Shown: piece after piece, positions 35,845 to 45,408 of the stretch
Position numbering within the stretch: the first letter of the stretch is position 1
Layout of the letters: each line of letters starts with the position of its first letter
Assembly: GCA_029560875.1 (NCBI GenBank)
Contig: JAKQKB010000202.1
Coordinates: 48,838-112,837, forward strand
Reading direction: 5' to 3'
DNA: 64,000 nt
DNA from: Bacteroidota bacterium
Lineage (GTDB): Bacteria > Bacteroidota > Bacteroidia > Bacteroidales > Tenuifilaceae
The notes under the pieces: generated by a model
Told to the model about the DNA's origin: nothing
Seen by the model: the letters and a program-made list of their open reading frames with translations, nothing else
Database searches by the model: none
Translations under genes and position numbers: made by a program

Positions 35845-36801
35845 TTAGGCTTTTCTTAAACCTAAATGGTATTTTTCCTTTATCTTTTTTAAGAATGTAG
35901 CAATGTGTCGCTCAACTTTGTGCTGGTAAATATCTGGGATTGTGATCAGTATGCCAGTTTCCTCAACCTCGCCAAACTCATGGTTAATTACCGTTCCAAA
36001 TACTTTCATTGAAGGGCTAATATTCATGTAAGAGTTAATAAGCGGAGGAATTTTCTCGCCTAAATCTCTTATTTTTTGCGAAAGTATTTTATAATCCTCA
36101 TTATAGGAGTTTCCTGTAAATACCTTTGCAAGAGCTGATCTATCCAAATCAACCTCTATTGGATTAATAGGAATAACTAAGCCTTCATTATCCTTGAAGT
36201 ATTTTTCGAAAAAGTAGAAAAGTAGATTTCGAGCTTCAACATTGTAGGTATTGTACATTGTTACTTTTCCGAAGAAATATTTTATGTGTGGATTTAAAAC
36301 GATTAGCGCACCTAAACCATCCCAAAGGTTATCCAATGCGTAAAGCCCCTTTCCGGAGCGACTTAATGCTTGATATTTAGGTTGTACAAATGACCGTCCT
36401 AGTTCAATCATTTGGGGCATATAGTTATTCTTGAACTTTTCGGAAAAGTTAAATAGATGCTTCGTGGAAAGGTTGATTTCCTCTCCTTTAGTGGGGTCTA
36501 CACTGTGGAAACGATACCCTCCGAGAATCTCCTCCTCCTTGGGGTCCCATACAATTAATTGCTTGTAGCAATTTTCGCAGGTGTCGTAGTCATCAATATC
36601 TACCTCGAAACCAGTACCTCCGCCCGCCGACCTAAAGGTTAACTCTCTTAACCGACCAACTTCGCGCATTAAATTTGGAGAATTCTTTGCAGTAAAGATG
36701 TATAGCTCGTTATTGGCGTTATTGGTATGCCTTACAAACCTTTCTGGGGTTAACTCCGCCAGAATAAGTTTTTTGTCGACTGGTTCAATTATATGTTTCA
36801 T
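35845..36801 (-). CDS. glsB: GNAT-type N-acyltransferase (glycine lipid synthesis, GlsB-like)
   Basis: A 318-residue protein of the OlsB/hemolysin-like GNAT family, with signature blocks MREVGRLRELTFRSAGGGTG and IELGRSFVQPKYQ. Together with the downstream-adjacent PlsC-type gene (upstream in the window) it matches the GlsB-GlsA pair described in Bacteroides, which makes glycine lipids and flavolipin: GlsB N-acylates glycine with a 3-hydroxy acyl group. It begins 34 nt after the acyltransferase gene, so one operon. Identification as GlsB rests on the pair and family, not a search. Confidence 0.75.
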   Translation of the reverse strand: MKHIIEPVDKKLILAELTPERFVRHTNNANNELYIFTAKNSPNLMREVGRLRELTFRSAGGGTGFEVDIDDYDTCENCYKQLIVWDPKEEEILGGYRFHSVDPTKGEEINLSTKHLFNFSEKFKNNYMPQMIELGRSFVQPKYQALSRSGKGLYALDNLWDGLGALIVLNPHIKYFFGKVTMYNTYNVEARNLLFYFFEKYFKDNEGLVIPINPIEVDLDRSALAKVFTGNSYNEDYKILSQKIRDLGEKIPPLINSYMNISPSMKVFGTVINHEFGEVEETGILITIPDIYQHKVERHIATFLKKIKEKYHLGLRKA

Positions 36802-36835
36802 TGCATGTAATGCTAGGGTGCAAATTTACTTTTAA

Positions 36836-37657
36836 TTAGTTTTTTTGCTGCATATTGTAAACAATATTTTTCACCCATTTTGCCCATTCGTTAGGATTTT
36901 TTGAGTTATCGAAGGTGTTATAGGGAATAGGTTTTCCTATTCTAACAGCAATGCTTTTGCCTTTTTGCTTAAACATCTCATCAACAAGGTAAAGCATTTC
37001 AATGTTGGCTTTGATTCCCAATGATTTTCTGAACTTTGCAAGATTGTAAAAGAAGCGGGAATTTTTTCCACTAAAGTATACAGGAACTACGTTGCGTTGG
37101 TGTTTAATCGCCTTGGAAATGAAACTCTTTTTCCATTCCAAATCCTCAATTTTTCCGTGCTGTTTGCGGGAGCAAAGACCTGCTGGGAAGTACAATATTT
37201 GGGTAGATGACGCATAGGCATCCTCTAACATTCGAGCATTCTGAGACGACTGTGCTCCATGCTTGTTTACTGGGATGAACACTGAATGTAATTGCGTGAT
37301 ATGCATCAACAAATCATTAACTGGGAATTTCACCTCGGGAAATTTTTTACCAAGGGAATGAATTAGAATCATTCCATCCAGCCCTCCTAATGGATGATTC
37401 GATGCAAAAAGATATCTTCCATCGGGGTCAATATTTTCGATACCCTCCACAGAGTATCCTACGTTCATCATTTTTAGAACTTCATCAATAAAGTCGATAC
37501 CCTGCTTATCTCCATTCCTTAGTAGAAAGTCATTTATTTCATCCTGATGTATAATTCTTTTAAGGTATCTAACTATAAACCGAGGTAAAGTCTTTAGAAG
37601 TCGAGGACTCTTTGATGCTATAACATTTTCAACATCAATGAATTTTTTCTTTTCCAC
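36836..37657 (-). CDS. glsA: PlsC-type O-acyltransferase (GlsA-like)
   Basis: A 273-residue acyltransferase. The catalytic block NHPLGGLDGM, an HX5D variant common in the hemolysin branch of the family, lies near residue 90; the FIPVNKHGAQSS and YFPAGLCSR segments follow. In Bacteroides, GlsA adds the second acyl chain to form glycine lipids; elsewhere the domain makes phosphatidic acid. Pairing with the GNAT gene supports the lipid role. A -7 element at 37682-37689 lies just upstream. Confidence 0.75.
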   Translation of the reverse strand: MEKKKFIDVENVIASKSPRLLKTLPRFIVRYLKRIIHQDEINDFLLRNGDKQGIDFIDEVLKMMNVGYSVEGIENIDPDGRYLFASNHPLGGLDGMILIHSLGKKFPEVKFPVNDLLMHITQLHSVFIPVNKHGAQSSQNARMLEDAYASSTQILYFPAGLCSRKQHGKIEDLEWKKSFISKAIKHQRNVVPVYFSGKNSRFFYNLAKFRKSLGIKANIEMLYLVDEMFKQKGKSIAVRIGKPIPYNTFDNSKNPNEWAKWVKNIVYNMQQKN

Positions 37658-37681
37658 TTAATTCCAATAATTTGTTCTGTG

Positions 37682-37689
37682 CAAATATA
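37682..37689 (-). promoter_or_regulatory. Possible -7 element of the glsA-glsB operon
   Basis: TATATTTG on the minus strand matches TAnnTTTG, about 25 nt before the ATG at 37657. No TTG at the expected distance. Confidence 0.4.
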
Positions 37690-37727
37690 CTAAACCCTTG
37701 GTTTGCTCTAGGAGTTTAATGAAAAGA

Positions 37728-38351
37728 TTAGATAAACTTAACTATTTCGGTTACAAATGTCCATATTCCATTAAGAATCATTTGTACCCCAATTGTTGCA
37801 ACAATTAAACCGAATATTCTAACGAGAGGATTCATCAGATTATATCTCGACAGAAATTTGCCAATATTCCTTGCATAAATCATAAATACAAGATTTATGG
37901 CAAGTGCTGCAGCAATAGATACAATAGTGTTGGTATGGCCATAGTGGGAGGGAAAAGTAACTGCAGCGGTTATGGTGGCTGGTCCTGCAATCATGGGGAT
38001 TGCAATTGGTACGGTTGTAATATCCTTTACCGATACGTTTTTGTCAACTTTAATAAACATTCCGTTCTGCAAACCATTTAATCCGTTATAGAATAGTACT
38101 ACTCCACAGGTAATTTGGAATGCGTAGATTTCTATGTGGAACGCATAGCTGAAAACAATTTCGCCCAACAAAAGAAAAAATACCAGTATTATAAATGCTG
38201 TAATTGTTGCTTTAATGGCTATTAGTCTTGTACTCGCTTCATCGAACTGATTTTGGAGCGATGTTATCACAAAAACTTTTTGAATTGGGTTTACCAACGC
38301 AATTATTGCAACAAAGCAGCTAAGAAGAAGTTTAACTTTAAATGCAAGCAT
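37728..38351 (-). CDS. MarC family integral membrane protein
   Basis: A 207-residue protein (start at 38351; an ATG at 38372 is also possible) with about six membrane helices. The family pattern is clear: NPIQKVFVITSLQ near the start and IAIPMIAGPATITAAV in the middle. MarC proteins were once linked to antibiotic resistance but are now considered of unknown function. Separate from glsA by 70 nt. Confidence 0.85.
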   Translation of the reverse strand: MLAFKVKLLLSCFVAIIALVNPIQKVFVITSLQNQFDEASTRLIAIKATITAFIILVFFLLLGEIVFSYAFHIEIYAFQITCGVVLFYNGLNGLQNGMFIKVDKNVSVKDITTVPIAIPMIAGPATITAAVTFPSHYGHTNTIVSIAAALAINLVFMIYARNIGKFLSRYNLMNPLVRIFGLIVATIGVQMILNGIWTFVTEIVKFI

Positions 38352-38496
38352 GCTTATTGGTTTGATTATCAAAAAAATATATCACCATAAAATTATTAAA
38401 AAAATTTATTGAAAGGGAGTAGGGGTGTAATAAAAATTAGTTGTCATAGGTTCAAAGTGAGATTTTTCACTATCGTTAAAACTAATTTAAAATATT

Positions 38497-39768
38497 ATGA
38501 AGACAAAAATTAATTTTTTATTCACACTAGGCTTAGTTGTAATTTTAGCAAACTATGTAAAAGCTCAGGAGAAAACCGATTCCGCAGTAAGGGCATTTCA
38601 GTTAACATTGGTAACTCCACTTGGAACAAACGGAGTAGAATCCGGAAACATAACTAATAAGCTCTCAATTAACATTCTGGCAGGCTATAATGGTGGGCTA
38701 AAAGGAACAGAGTTTGGTTGCATTGCAAACGTACTAAAGGGCGATATGGATGGTGCGCAGTTTGCAGGTTATGCTAACGTAAATCTAAAAACTGGTAAAG
38801 GTTTTCAGGGAGCAGGTTTCTTGAACTATAACCATAAAGAGTTTAGGGGAGCCCAACTTTCAGGTTATGCAAACGTTGTTCTGGCAAATAGCAATGGTTT
38901 TCAGGGAGCAGGGTTTGCAAATGTTGTGAAGGGTAACTACAAGGGAGTTCAGTTAGCTGGGTTTGCAAGTGTTGTTACCGATTCTATGGATGGTTTCCAG
39001 GGTGCAGGTTTTTCGAATTACTCAAGAGGAAATACCAAGGGTCAGATTGCTGGATTTGCGAACTTTAACATAGGCGAAGGGAAGGGGCCTCAAATTTCGG
39101 GATTTGGAAATATTAATACTGGTGATTTTAGAGGTGTACAATTATCGGGTTTTTCTAACATAAATACAGGACGGACTGATGGCGTTCAGATTTCAGGGTT
39201 CATTAACTACACAAAAGTGCTAAAAGGGTTACAACTGGGTGTCTTTAACTATGTTGATTCTCTTGAGAAAGGCGTATCTATTGGAGTAATAAGTTTCGTT
39301 CGCAATGGATACCATAAGTTTGAAATTAGTGGTAATGAGTCTATGTATGGAGTTTTAAGTTATAAAACAGGAACAAGAAGTTTCTACAACATTATCTCGG
39401 TTGGTGCTGCAACCCGGAGCGATAAAATTTACTGGGGATGGGGCTATGGTATTGGAACAATTGTGCCAGTTAAAGGGAAAGTTGACTTGAACTTTGAGGC
39501 AACCTGCTATCAGGTTAATGAGGATGAGTGGTACACCAATAGGTTAAATCTTCACAATAGAATCAATGCTCTAGTTTCGGTGCAGATATCCAATAATCTT
39601 ACAATCTTTGGTGGCCCATCGTGGAATGTGCTTGTTTCCGATATAACCGATAAGAGCGGAAATATTGTAGATTCTGATTATGCTCCTTGGAGCACATTCG
39701 ATAAAACATACGATAACGAAACGAATGTAAAAATGTACCCAGGATTTAGTTTAGGTATGCGATTCTAG
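38497..39768 (+). CDS. Surface-repeat exported protein (LA_2272-like)
   Basis: A 423-residue protein with signal peptide (to about residue 23, VKAQ). Residues about 87-267 consist of roughly twelve imperfect tandem repeats, period about 15-16, with core G-x-Q-x-A/S-G-F/Y-x-N (GVQLSGFSN, GFQGAGFAN and similar). This resembles the LA_2272-type surface repeats found in Bacteroidota and spirochaetes. The C-terminal ~150 residues are strand-rich with aromatic ends and finish LGMRF, which suggests a small outer-membrane barrel carrying the repeat domain. It has its own terminator. Function unknown. Confidence 0.7.
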   Translation: MKTKINFLFTLGLVVILANYVKAQEKTDSAVRAFQLTLVTPLGTNGVESGNITNKLSINILAGYNGGLKGTEFGCIANVLKGDMDGAQFAGYANVNLKTGKGFQGAGFLNYNHKEFRGAQLSGYANVVLANSNGFQGAGFANVVKGNYKGVQLAGFASVVTDSMDGFQGAGFSNYSRGNTKGQIAGFANFNIGEGKGPQISGFGNINTGDFRGVQLSGFSNINTGRTDGVQISGFINYTKVLKGLQLGVFNYVDSLEKGVSIGVISFVRNGYHKFEISGNESMYGVLSYKTGTRSFYNIISVGAATRSDKIYWGWGYGIGTIVPVKGKVDLNFEATCYQVNEDEWYTNRLNLHNRINALVSVQISNNLTIFGGPSWNVLVSDITDKSGNIVDSDYAPWSTFDKTYDNETNVKMYPGFSLGMRF

Positions 39769-39783
39769 TAATTTTGATAAAGA

Positions 39784-39811
39784 GAAAGGGTGTCATACTT
39801 GACACCCTTTC
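39784..39811. terminator. Bidirectional terminator between the repeat protein and the OmpA gene
   Basis: GAAAGGGTGTCA (39784-39795) pairs with TGACACCCTTTC (39800-39811) around TACT. Confidence 0.85.
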
Positions 39812-39817
39812 TTTCTT

Positions 39818-42181
39818 TTAAATATCGATAATTGTAAATTCAACTCTTCTGTTTTGAGCTCTGCCTTTTGCTGTAGCATTAGACGCTTTAGGTTTCTTAG
39901 AGCTATATCCTTTCGATACAATTCTGTCCTTGGCAACTCCCTGCGATATCACATAGTCGGCAACAGATTTTGCACGCTGTTCGGATATTTTTTGGTTAAC
40001 AACTGGTGAACCAGTATTATCGGTGTGTCCACTAATTTCAACCATAACGTTCGGATACTCGTTCAGGAATTCCACAAGGGCATTCAAAGAACGGAACGAT
40101 GTAGGCTTTAGTTTTGATTTACCTACTTCAAAGTAAATAAAGTCGATATTTACAGTTTGCCCAACCTCTATAGGTGTAACGTAGAAATTCTTGGCAATTT
40201 TTGTTCCCTTCTTAACCTTGGTTAAATCAACCTGTTCGTACTTGTTGTAGAAATTCTTAACCGAAGGAAGAATATCGTACGAAACTCCAACAGGAAGTTT
40301 AAGAGTATATGATGCATTTGATGAATCGTAGCGGAATCCCATAGTCTCAACCCCATTGACTTTCAGTTTAACAGGAATATCGGAAGTTAAAGGCTTATCG
40401 GTTTTTATATTGATAATGTTTCCGCTAAGTATCGCCATATTAGCATCCTTGCGCTCTGCAAATACGTTGTGGGCAACCTTGGCATACTCAACGTATCCTG
40501 TTAAATCAAGCTCATTATTCAAAGAGATATAATCCTTTGATGCAATTGCTGTGGTGTATTTAAATCCGTAAGGTAAGCGAATGGTAAATGAGCCGTTAAC
40601 TGGGTCAATAACAACCGTATCGATAGGATTGCCGTTTACAACAAGTTTTGGAAACGATGCTCCAATAATAGGTGTGAAAGTATTGTTATCGAGTGCAGTA
40701 CCTTTTACCTCAATCCAAGGAACAGATTGAATGTAAAAGTTCACCTCTTTTTCGGTGTACGAAATTGCAGTTGTAACATCAACTGTATCGGCTTTACTAA
40801 TGAAATTTGGCACCTTTGCATTTACAATGTATTTGCTACCCAACGGAAGAATAGCTTTATACTCTGCAATTTCGGTTCCATACTTAACCGAGTCGGAAAG
40901 TAGGTTATTGATTAATATTTTGGGATTATTTTCGAGCGATATAGGCAAGTTTGTACGTGTATTAATAATCTTACCAAATATTTTTACGTAGGGGATTGAC
41001 TCAAAGTATAAGTTTTTATTCATTTCGGTGTATTCCTTGATATTGGTAGCATCAAGGGAGTCAACTACGCCAACCCAGTTTAGCAATTCCGGTTTTATGA
41101 TGTAATTCTGACCAAAAGGCAACAAAACCTCATACGATGCCGATGCTTTATCTATTTTTAGTTCAGCTACCTCGTTACCATTAAACGTAATTCTATAGTT
41201 AGTATCCGCAAGCATAAGTTTTTCATCGGCCTTACTTAGAATTAATCCAGAAAGTTTAACATTGGGGTTATCTTCGAAAATTTTAACCTTGAATATATCA
41301 GATTTTCCAATGGAAGCAGAATCGGAGCAGAAATAGGCCCAGTTTTCCTTTTTGTTTAATCTATAGTAGTTTTCCCAACCAGCGGTGTTTATTGTATCAC
41401 TCAAAGGAATGGGTAACGACCAGTTCTTATAGGTATCATCGGTTCTGTTGCTTGCGTATAAGTTGTAGTTGCCTTTCACCTTGCAGCTAAAGTAGAGTGC
41501 CTTTCCGTCGGCCGATAAAAATGGTGCCTCATAGCTGTCGCCATTATCTTTGCCAACAAAATTAAGTTCTTGAGGCTTGGAGTACTTGCCATTGTCTTTT
41601 TTTATTGCGATGTATAGTTTATTATCTTTTTTATTGCTGCGCTTGCTGTAGGAAAGGAAGATGTAATTTTTATCTGGTGTGATGTATGCAGTAGTTGCTC
41701 TGCCTCTATTCTGCCGAGTATAGCCTGCCACATTAAGAGATATGGGTTTCCCCCAGTTTTCGCTATCGGTTCTTTCTATTAACGAAAGTCCTCTATCAAT
41801 CCAGTATTTGCCATTTTTAGAGTACTTTCCATTAATAAGGAACGTATTTCCATCGTCGAGTATTCCTAATATAGCATTGTAGCGACCAATGTTTATGGAG
41901 TTTGATAATCGTTTTGCTTCAGTCCAAGTTCCATCTTCGTTTAGCACGGAGTACCATATATCCTGACTATTTATTCCACCAAATCTATTTTCTGGATGAT
42001 TTGCTCTGGAAAAGTATAATATCTTTCCATCGGGATGTAAAATTGGGTTAATTTCTGGGTACTCAGAGTTGACAGATGTACCTAAATTTGATGGTAAAAA
42101 TGATGTTTGAGCAGTTGCAATGCTCAAAACATTTACTATTATGGCGAGTACTACTAAAGTCTTTAAAATTGCATTTTTCAT
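39818..42181 (-). CDS. PD40-OmpA protein with four internal repeats
   Basis: A 787-residue exported protein (signal to about residue 24). Residues about 38-300 have PD40 propeller repeats (NPILHPDGKILYFSRA, FLSADGKALYFS). Four ~85-residue repeats follow at about 307-393, 398-483, 489-573 and 583-668, each ending in a NFY/NLYF-type strand after a LPxGxxY motif; they look like small Ig or carboxypeptidase-regulatory domains. The C-terminal OmpA domain (about 678-787) has FEVGKSKLKPTS and SGHTDNTG, which bind peptidoglycan. PD40-OmpA proteins of this type occur in type IX secretion and outer-membrane complexes. First-transcribed gene is the lipoprotein upstream; this is the last of three. Confidence 0.85.
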   Translation of the reverse strand: MKNAILKTLVVLAIIVNVLSIATAQTSFLPSNLGTSVNSEYPEINPILHPDGKILYFSRANHPENRFGGINSQDIWYSVLNEDGTWTEAKRLSNSINIGRYNAILGILDDGNTFLINGKYSKNGKYWIDRGLSLIERTDSENWGKPISLNVAGYTRQNRGRATTAYITPDKNYIFLSYSKRSNKKDNKLYIAIKKDNGKYSKPQELNFVGKDNGDSYEAPFLSADGKALYFSCKVKGNYNLYASNRTDDTYKNWSLPIPLSDTINTAGWENYYRLNKKENWAYFCSDSASIGKSDIFKVKIFEDNPNVKLSGLILSKADEKLMLADTNYRITFNGNEVAELKIDKASASYEVLLPFGQNYIIKPELLNWVGVVDSLDATNIKEYTEMNKNLYFESIPYVKIFGKIINTRTNLPISLENNPKILINNLLSDSVKYGTEIAEYKAILPLGSKYIVNAKVPNFISKADTVDVTTAISYTEKEVNFYIQSVPWIEVKGTALDNNTFTPIIGASFPKLVVNGNPIDTVVIDPVNGSFTIRLPYGFKYTTAIASKDYISLNNELDLTGYVEYAKVAHNVFAERKDANMAILSGNIINIKTDKPLTSDIPVKLKVNGVETMGFRYDSSNASYTLKLPVGVSYDILPSVKNFYNKYEQVDLTKVKKGTKIAKNFYVTPIEVGQTVNIDFIYFEVGKSKLKPTSFRSLNALVEFLNEYPNVMVEISGHTDNTGSPVVNQKISEQRAKSVADYVISQGVAKDRIVSKGYSSKKPKASNATAKGRAQNRRVEFTIIDI

Positions 42182-42212
42182 TGGTGATATTATTTAATTC
42201 AACCTTGAATTT

Positions 42213-43577
42213 TTATCTGTAAGGCATTCCCTCGGGTTGTTTAACTCTTCCAAATACCCAGTTCATGCCAAATCTAAAATTGGCATTGGTGGTATATAGT
42301 GGATTAATAGCAGGATATAGATTGTCAGCAACAATAAAAATCTGTGTGGGGCCAGGTTTTATCATAAATCCAAAACCCAGATTGTTAAATGACCTTTGAT
42401 TCAACGATGCTGTTGCTATTATATTAAACCAGCGGCCAATACCTTGCTGTAATCCAAATGTTAACGCAGGGTAGAATTTACTGTTGTATACTCCCGTAAA
42501 TGAGAACCCTAGTGATGTCCTCCGAGCCAAATCATAACTAGCCGTTAAGTTGAACTTTGGGTGAAGCCAAGTGCGGTACGAGGAATAAATGGTATCTCTA
42601 TCAAAATCATCCTCCATTGCTTGTAATATTGAATCAACATCAACACTTCCACCATAAAGCCATTCAGCCACCATATCTAATCCGTTAAAGTCAGTTTCGC
42701 CTTTAAGGGTGTAGGTTTGAACGCTATCTTTCCAGTTGATAAAACCTAAGTCGTAAAAGGAGAAGGAAAGTCTTGTTCTGTCGTCGTATTTGTAAGTAAC
42801 CCCTCCACTTAGAGCAAAACCCTTATTTTTGAAATTTGTGAAATAGTTGGTAATCCAATTCATATCATCAACATGGTCAATACTTGGGTCTCCGGCACTA
42901 TTCCTTGGTATTCCGGCTGTATATAGCTTAGCATCGGCATGTCCGTAGTGGCCATACATGGCGGTATCAATCTCTATGTTTAAAACTTCAGGGTCAAATC
43001 GTACATTGCTTAATCCTTGTAGTAAGCTGATTCTTCCGCCAAAGCTCCACTTGGGGAACTCCTTCATCATTCCAAAGCTGTACTCGTTGTAGAGAGAAAC
43101 ATCAACTTTTAAATTTGAAAAATCTAGGGAACTTCCAGCGTAGGCAGAATTTCCTTGTAATGCAAGTCCAATTAAATCTTTTGGATAGTTAAATGTTGCA
43201 TTAAGATTTTGTCGGATAGCAAACCAGTAATAGCCGTTTCGTATTTTTGTTCGTAGGTGGAATATATCAACATTTTGACCTACAAAAAGCATGTTGTTAT
43301 CTTTCAGTTCGCCTAGAAGTTTATTTGGGTCAACGTGCATTGTATCGTTTCTAAACTCAGCAATATTATTTATTACAAAACCATTTGTAATAAACTGTCC
43401 ATAAACTGAATTCCCCGGAAATCCAAGGCTAAGGGTGTGTTCTGGTGTAATAGAGGGGTTGATGTATGAGCTTTGAAAGATATCCCTCATAAAAGGTAGT
43501 GTTAACTCAGATTGGGCTGAAGCGTTAAATGCCAACAAAGCTAGAAGTATATAACAGAAAACTTTTCTCATTTGCAT
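42213..43577 (-). CDS. DUF5723 outer-membrane beta-barrel protein
   Basis: A 454-residue exported protein; the start may be Met1 or Met3. The signal ends near residue 22 (NASAQ). The barrel-like body shows the early motif PFMRDIFQSSYINPS and GFPGNSVYGQF, which I associate with the Bacteroidota family DUF5723. Many alternating strands run to the C-terminus (RFGMNWVFG). It lies 31 nt upstream of the PD40-OmpA gene and 41 nt downstream of a lipoprotein gene on the same strand, so the three probably form one complex at the outer membrane. Confidence 0.75.
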   Translation of the reverse strand: MQMRKVFCYILLALLAFNASAQSELTLPFMRDIFQSSYINPSITPEHTLSLGFPGNSVYGQFITNGFVINNIAEFRNDTMHVDPNKLLGELKDNNMLFVGQNVDIFHLRTKIRNGYYWFAIRQNLNATFNYPKDLIGLALQGNSAYAGSSLDFSNLKVDVSLYNEYSFGMMKEFPKWSFGGRISLLQGLSNVRFDPEVLNIEIDTAMYGHYGHADAKLYTAGIPRNSAGDPSIDHVDDMNWITNYFTNFKNKGFALSGGVTYKYDDRTRLSFSFYDLGFINWKDSVQTYTLKGETDFNGLDMVAEWLYGGSVDVDSILQAMEDDFDRDTIYSSYRTWLHPKFNLTASYDLARRTSLGFSFTGVYNSKFYPALTFGLQQGIGRWFNIIATASLNQRSFNNLGFGFMIKPGPTQIFIVADNLYPAINPLYTTNANFRFGMNWVFGRVKQPEGMPYR

Positions 43578-43618
43578 GGTATTTTCAATGTAATAGGATT
43601 GTTGCAGGTAATTTTAAG

Positions 43619-45310
43619 TTATTCAAGATTTACTTTTGCAACGGCTATCATACTCATTTGGATATCAATAAAACTAGTATCCTCAATTACTACAGCTTGA
43701 CTTGAATTGCCACCAGTTTTGAAACGGTACTGGAGCACAATCTTTGTAGCATCCTTAATGAGGTTATACTTACTTCGGTTAATTACTACCTCGGAATAGT
43801 TTATTGTTGGATTGGTAACTTTGCCAGAGGTAGGATCAACGGCCGCACTTTTAATTAACCAATTTTCATCAGTATATAGTTTTGTTAGTTCTTGGTTTAA
43901 ATCGTTTAAGAAATATGCTTGAAAATAGGTATTGAGCGGAATTCCATTTCTAAAACGAAACTTTATGGTTACTTTAAGAGAGTCACCCTCTTTAAGATTA
44001 AGTTCACTTTCTAGGTCGGGCAACTCAACATCTACAATTGTATCGTTTATTTGATTGGTTTCTACCCAGCCAATAAGTGGCAATTCTATTTCCGAAGCAA
44101 TGCTTAGTTTAGAGTCCTTTGCCACAAAATAATCATGGTTACTTGAAGCATCACCCAATGTTATTCCGGAGCGAAGTTTGAATTGATTTGGAGCAAGGTC
44201 GAAGGCAACATCAATATTGGAATTGTCCTTATTCAAGACTAAGGAGTCCTTAACTGGTGAGTTTCCCATTAACATTACTCGGCTCAATTCGTTGGGTGTT
44301 CCAATTTTTAGAGTATTTGTTGTTGGTGCACCAGAGTTTACCACTAGAAGCATTTCGTCTGGATCTGGATTCGTATTGCTGGCTTCCAATTGGTTAATAT
44401 TGAAGAATACGGGTATTCCGTAACTATTAAATATTTTAAATGTTAAACGGGGATCGTCAAAGTGTTGATCGGCCACATAGGTTGAGCGGAATAAATCCAC
44501 CTTATAATCGTAATCACCAACAGTTATATCCTTATTTATTTTTCCTTGAATGTAGGTATAGTCGATATTATTTAAAGATACCTCTATGGATATGTAATCA
44601 CTAGTGGTCATTGGAGAACCAGTTTGTGATCGGAATTTTATATCTGCAGAAAGTGTAAAAGTATTATAGGTTGTATTGTACAAATCGATAGTATACCCTG
44701 TAACATTAATGTTCGAACTAGATACATCTTGCTCAGGAGCTCTATCCTGGGTTATTGGTATTACATAAGATTGTCCTTGTGGGTTTTTGAGAGATGTTAT
44801 TGTAATAGTGCTTCCTGCAACAATCTCAAATCCGCTGGTGAATTTATTTGTAATTCTATAGCTTAAAGTTCCTTGAGATAAAACAATACTTTTAATTTCA
44901 GCCCCAGGAATGGTGGAATATGTTTCAGTTAACGTTTTAGTTATAGGGCCAATTGTTTGTCCTGCAGGAACAGGCAAAGGCAATTCTCCGCTCCCGAATT
45001 GGTAGTTCTTAATTATGGCCAATGGCGGAATGGTAAATTCGGTTGCAGCATCACCAATGCTTATTGTGTCCCTAAAAGCAATGTATAGTTGCGAATCTCC
45101 GGGTTTTTGAAAAACAAATGTGTTTGCGTCGCTGCGTTCAACCAAATCGTAAAATGAAATTGTAGAATTAATTACAGGAACAACCACTACAGGCTCTACG
45201 GGATCTATTGATATGTTCTCTAGTTTAGAGAAATCATAACAACCAGTAAGTCCAATAAATATAAGAAGAGCCAGACTTCTCCAAATTTTATTTTTTTTAA
45301 TTTCCATCAT
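43619..45310 (-). CDS. Large lipoprotein, first gene of the OmpA/DUF5723 operon
   Basis: A 563-residue lipoprotein with lipobox LTGC (Cys at about 24); the start could be either adjacent Met. The mature part is rich in beta-strand-like segments (KVTIKFRFRNGIP, VVLQYRFKTGG) and Thr/Asn/Ser, without recognised domain. It is followed by DUF5723 and PD40-OmpA genes with short gaps, the likely partners. Surface-exposed adhesin or assembly lipoprotein is possible; function unknown. Confidence 0.7.
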   Translation of the reverse strand: MMEIKKNKIWRSLALLIFIGLTGCYDFSKLENISIDPVEPVVVVPVINSTISFYDLVERSDANTFVFQKPGDSQLYIAFRDTISIGDAATEFTIPPLAIIKNYQFGSGELPLPVPAGQTIGPITKTLTETYSTIPGAEIKSIVLSQGTLSYRITNKFTSGFEIVAGSTITITSLKNPQGQSYVIPITQDRAPEQDVSSSNINVTGYTIDLYNTTYNTFTLSADIKFRSQTGSPMTTSDYISIEVSLNNIDYTYIQGKINKDITVGDYDYKVDLFRSTYVADQHFDDPRLTFKIFNSYGIPVFFNINQLEASNTNPDPDEMLLVVNSGAPTTNTLKIGTPNELSRVMLMGNSPVKDSLVLNKDNSNIDVAFDLAPNQFKLRSGITLGDASSNHDYFVAKDSKLSIASEIELPLIGWVETNQINDTIVDVELPDLESELNLKEGDSLKVTIKFRFRNGIPLNTYFQAYFLNDLNQELTKLYTDENWLIKSAAVDPTSGKVTNPTINYSEVVINRSKYNLIKDATKIVLQYRFKTGGNSSQAVVIEDTSFIDIQMSMIAVAKVNLE

Positions 45311-45408
45311 AAAAAATTTTAAATTAACTCTTTAGTAAAAGAGATTTATGGTTGAAAGTTAAAAATTTATTTCAAATAGGTCAATTTTTAATGGGTTTTA
45401 TTAAAAGC

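Noticed and set aside
38750..39300. Periodic DNA that could look like a repeat array or CRISPR
   Set aside because: The period follows imperfect codon-level repeats inside a coding region (LA_2272-like protein); there are no constant repeats or spacers.
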